Under the pieces are notes generated by a model, which did no database searches, was not told the origin of the DNA, and was given only the letters and a program-made list of their open reading frames with translations. A DNA stretch of 7,873 nt from an uncultured Eubacteriaceae bacterium (GTDB lineage Bacteria > Bacillota > Clostridia > Eubacteriales > UBA1433), in the NCBI GenBank assembly GCA_937914785.1, contig CALGIV010000217.1:1-7873 (forward strand), written 5' to 3'. Position numbers and translations under genes: made by a program. Shown here one piece after another: positions 5,430 to 7,873 of the stretch. Position 1 is the stretch's first letter, and every line of letters starts with the position of its first letter.

Positions 5430-7394
5430 ATGAAACAGTATACACCCCAGGACATTACATACCATCTGGAGTATCTATCGCTTTTGTCTAACAGCTTTAA
5501 AAACATCGCTGCAGCGACAACAGAGTTGATGAACTTAAAAGCCATTTTAAATCTGCCGAAAGGGACCGAACATTTCATTACCGACATCCACGGCGAATAT
5601 CAGGCCTTTGAACACGTTATGCGCAATGGTTCCGGCGTGGTGTATCGCAAAATACACGACACTTTCGGCAACACGATCTCGGAAAAAGAAGCCACGACGC
5701 TGGCTAATCTGATTTCTTATCCCAAACGTTCGCTGGCCAGACTGAAAAAAGAACACGCCGATATGGCGCCTGTTTATGAACATTTGTTAAATCAACTCGT
5801 ACAGGTCTGTATTGACGCGACGAGCAAATACAGCCGAAATAAGGTCAACAAAGCACTGCCGAAGAATTTTGCTTACATCATCAACGAACTCTTATTCCGC
5901 GACGAAGGATTTAACAAGAACCGCAAATCGTTTTACGAACAGATCATTCACAGCATTATTGACTTGGATTTGGCCGACGACCTGATCGTCGAATTCAGCC
6001 ATTTGATTCAGCAGTTTACCATCGACCACCTGCATATTATCGGCGATGTGTATGACCGCGGACCGGGCCCGCACTTTGTTATGGACAGGCTGATCAACCA
6101 TCATTCCATCGATATCCAGTGGGGCAACCACGATATTCTATGGATGGGTGCAGCCGCCGGTAACAGTGCCTGCATCGCCTGCGCTGTGCGTATCTGCCTG
6201 CGGTATGCGAATACGTCAATCCTTGAGGATGGCTACGGCATCAACCTGCTGCCGCTTGCCGCACTGGCCCTCAAGTATTATAATGAGGACCCCTGTACGC
6301 AGTTTATGCCCAAAGTCACGACAGAGATTCCGGATATCGATGATGAACTTATGGCCAAAATGCATAAAGCCATCTCCATCATCCAATTCAAGTTGGAAGG
6401 CGCCTTAATTCAACGCCATCCGGATTATGAAATGGAAAATCGGCAACTGCTCGAAAAAATCGATTTTGATCATATGACTATAACGATTGATGATCAAACT
6501 TATCCGTTGAACGATACATTTTTCCCAACTATTGATAGAAGTGATCCCTACGCCCTAAGCTGCGAAGAAAAAAAGGTTGTAGAACTGCTCGTGCAGGCCT
6601 TTATAAACAGCGAAAAGCTTCAGCGGCACATCCGGTTTATGTTTTCTAAGGGCGGCATGTATTTAACATATAACGATAACTTGCTTTTCCACGCGTGTAT
6701 CCCAATGAACGCAGACGGCACGTTCCGCGAGATTACTTTAGACGGCAAGAAGCTCAAAGGCAAACAATTACTCGATGAAATGGACCGCAAGGCGCGCGCC
6801 GCCTACTTCGACGCCGAAGCCAACTGTTCCGACTTTTTATGGTATCTGTGGTGTCATCGAGACTCGCCCCTTTTCGGTAAAGACCAGATGACGACATTCG
6901 AACGGTACTTTATTGACGACAAGGCGATACATAAGGAACACTCCGATCCTTACTTTACACGAATCGATAATTTTGATGTCGCACTCTACGTTCTCGATGA
7001 ATTCGGTATTATCAGCGAAGAGGGCCATATCATTAACGGGCATATACCCGTAAAATTCAAATCCGGCGTCAGTCCCATTCGCGCCGAAGGCAAGGTACTC
7101 GTCATCGACGGCGGCTTCTCAAAAGCGTATCAGTCTAAAACCGGTATTGCCGGCTTTACATTAATTTATAATTCGTATGGAATGGTGTTGGTCAGCCACG
7201 AGCCATTTGAAAGCGTTGAGAAGGTTCTTGAGGATGGTATGACCGTACGCTCGACAAACCATTTGGTCGAAGAAGTCCCGCGCCGCAAGCTTGTAGCCGA
7301 CACAGATGCCGGCAAAGCCTTGAAAAATCAAATTCGCAAGCTGGAAATGCTAACTTATGCGTATAAAAACGGCCTATTAAAAGAAAAATTATAA
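5430..7394 (+). CDS. fbp: Fructose-1,6-bisphosphatase class III
   Basis: Hydrolyses fructose 1,6-bisphosphate to fructose 6-phosphate, the committed gluconeogenic step, in the cytosol. The 654-residue length fits the large Firmicutes-type class III enzyme (about 640-670). It is a calcineurin-like metallophosphoesterase: DIHGE (52-56), GDVYDRGP (205-212) and WGNHD (231-235) supply the two-metal ligands, with a long insertion between the first two motifs that is typical of class III. Further C-terminal family signatures are LFHACIPMN, INGHIPVK and VIDGGFSKAYQ. The start is the ATG at 5430 with GGGAGG (5418-5423) 6 bases before it; an in-frame upstream ATG at 5385 lies inside the PHP gene and would put the binding site within the coding region. 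It follows the PHP gene by 25 bp and precedes the murE-like gene by 26 bp. In Bacillus the enzyme is allosterically stimulated by phosphoenolpyruvate; regulation here is not visible. Confidence 0.97.
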   Translation: MKQYTPQDITYHLEYLSLLSNSFKNIAAATTELMNLKAILNLPKGTEHFITDIHGEYQAFEHVMRNGSGVVYRKIHDTFGNTISEKEATTLANLISYPKRSLARLKKEHADMAPVYEHLLNQLVQVCIDATSKYSRNKVNKALPKNFAYIINELLFRDEGFNKNRKSFYEQIIHSIIDLDLADDLIVEFSHLIQQFTIDHLHIIGDVYDRGPGPHFVMDRLINHHSIDIQWGNHDILWMGAAAGNSACIACAVRICLRYANTSILEDGYGINLLPLAALALKYYNEDPCTQFMPKVTTEIPDIDDELMAKMHKAISIIQFKLEGALIQRHPDYEMENRQLLEKIDFDHMTITIDDQTYPLNDTFFPTIDRSDPYALSCEEKKVVELLVQAFINSEKLQRHIRFMFSKGGMYLTYNDNLLFHACIPMNADGTFREITLDGKKLKGKQLLDEMDRKARAAYFDAEANCSDFLWYLWCHRDSPLFGKDQMTTFERYFIDDKAIHKEHSDPYFTRIDNFDVALYVLDEFGIISEEGHIINGHIPVKFKSGVSPIRAEGKVLVIDGGFSKAYQSKTGIAGFTLIYNSYGMVLVSHEPFESVEKVLEDGMTVRSTNHLVEEVPRRKLVADTDAGKALKNQIRKLEMLTYAYKNGLLKEKL

Positions 7395-7420
7395 GAAGAG
7401 TATCATTCGGGGAGGTAGCT

Positions 7421-7873
7421 TTGAAATTTTCTGACGCAATTAACGATATTCCCTATACAAAGAAACATATTTTACAGGACGTGACCGTCACGGGCATCAA
7501 GTTTAATTCCAAAGATATTGTGCCCGGTGATATTTTTGTCGCAATGAAGGGCCAGACAACAGATGGTCATCACTATATTTCGGATGCCATCGCAGCCGGT
7601 GCTACGGCACTGATCGTTGAAAATACTGATTTGCTCGATGCAACTAACCTGCCCTACGCCGTTATAACAAATGCACGAGCAGCTCTCGGCATCATTGCAG
7701 ATAAAATCTACGGTGCGCCCTCTAAAAAGATGAATACCATTTGTGTTACCGGCACCAACGGCAAAACCACGTCCGTTACTTTGGCCGCCGGCATCTATAA
7801 CAAGGCCGGTTATAACGCAGCCTCTATCGGCACTCTCGGCGCATTTTTCAATGGCCAATACGTCGATATCCGC
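7421..7873 (+). CDS. murE: Mur ligase, MurE type (UDP-MurNAc-tripeptide synthetase), N-terminal 151 residues (cut by window edge)
   Basis: MurE adds the third amino acid to UDP-MurNAc-L-Ala-D-Glu using ATP, in cytosolic peptidoglycan precursor synthesis. Visible are the N-terminal UDP-binding domain, with NSKDIVPGDIFVAMKG (29-44), DGHHYISDAIAAGATALIVE (48-67) and ARAALGIIADKIYGAPS (85-101), then the start of the ATPase domain with TGTNGKTT (110-117) and SIGTLG (135-140). The start is TTG at 7421 with GGGGAGGT (7409-7416) just upstream; residue 2 onward reads KFSDAI. The usual DSR of the UDP pocket is NSK here, a mild deviation. The diagnostic substrate motif (DNPR or its lysine-type equivalent) lies beyond the window, so the amino acid added is unknown. 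Its neighbour is fbp, not the usual dcw division cluster as far as visible, so it could be a second MurE-like ligase. MurF is less likely given the DSR-like and GTNGKTT spacing. Confidence 0.85.
   Translation, partial: MKFSDAINDIPYTKKHILQDVTVTGIKFNSKDIVPGDIFVAMKGQTTDGHHYISDAIAAGATALIVENTDLLDATNLPYAVITNARAALGIIADKIYGAPSKKMNTICVTGTNGKTTSVTLAAGIYNKAGYNAASIGTLGAFFNGQYVDIR

Noticed and set aside
7472..7858. 128-codon minus-strand frame near the right edge
   Set aside because: It is antisense to the murE-like gene, whose frame shows the UDP-binding and GTNGKTT motifs and runs off the window edge.

Overview
The window looks like chromosomal DNA from an endospore-forming member of the Bacillota. Evidence is a clear SpoIIR sporulation signalling protein, a Firmicutes-type (class III) fructose-1,6-bisphosphatase, strong GGAGG ribosome binding sites, TTG and GTG starts, and a TPP-riboswitch-controlled thiamine salvage operon. 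The moderate GC content and gene style fit Clostridia or Negativicutes, but the sequence does not settle the class. No mobile element, CRISPR array, tRNA or rRNA was seen.

Left half (1-3830, minus strand): a tightly packed thiamine salvage operon, read right to left as cytX (HMP transporter) - thiM (hydroxyethylthiazole kinase) - thiE (thiamine phosphate synthase) - HAD-family phosphatase - thiD (HMP/HMP-P kinase, cut by the window edge). Consecutive genes overlap or are separated by at most a few bases, so translation is probably coupled. Together they import HMP, phosphorylate the pyrimidine and thiazole halves and join them into thiamine phosphate. No de novo pyrimidine or thiazole synthesis gene is present here. 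The HAD phosphatase has no assigned role and may act on thiamine phosphate or a pathway intermediate.

Centre (3461-3915): a 455-bp divergent intergenic region. On the minus strand it holds a good housekeeping-type promoter followed by two near-identical TPP riboswitch aptamers exactly 180 bp apart. An intrinsic terminator lies between them. The second aptamer is followed by a stretch without a terminator that could mask the cytX ribosome binding site. This tandem arrangement, probably combining transcriptional and translational control, is the most notable feature of the window. On the plus strand the same region must carry the spoIIR promoter, for which a partial sigma-F-like match is noted.

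Right half (3916-7873, plus strand): spoIIR, a PHP-domain metal-dependent phosphoesterase, fbp (class III fructose-1,6-bisphosphatase) and the first 151 codons of a murE-type Mur ligase. They are co-directional with gaps of 25-43 bp and could form one transcript, although a TATAAT box before the PHP gene suggests possible extra initiation. The cluster joins sporulation signalling, gluconeogenesis and peptidoglycan precursor synthesis.
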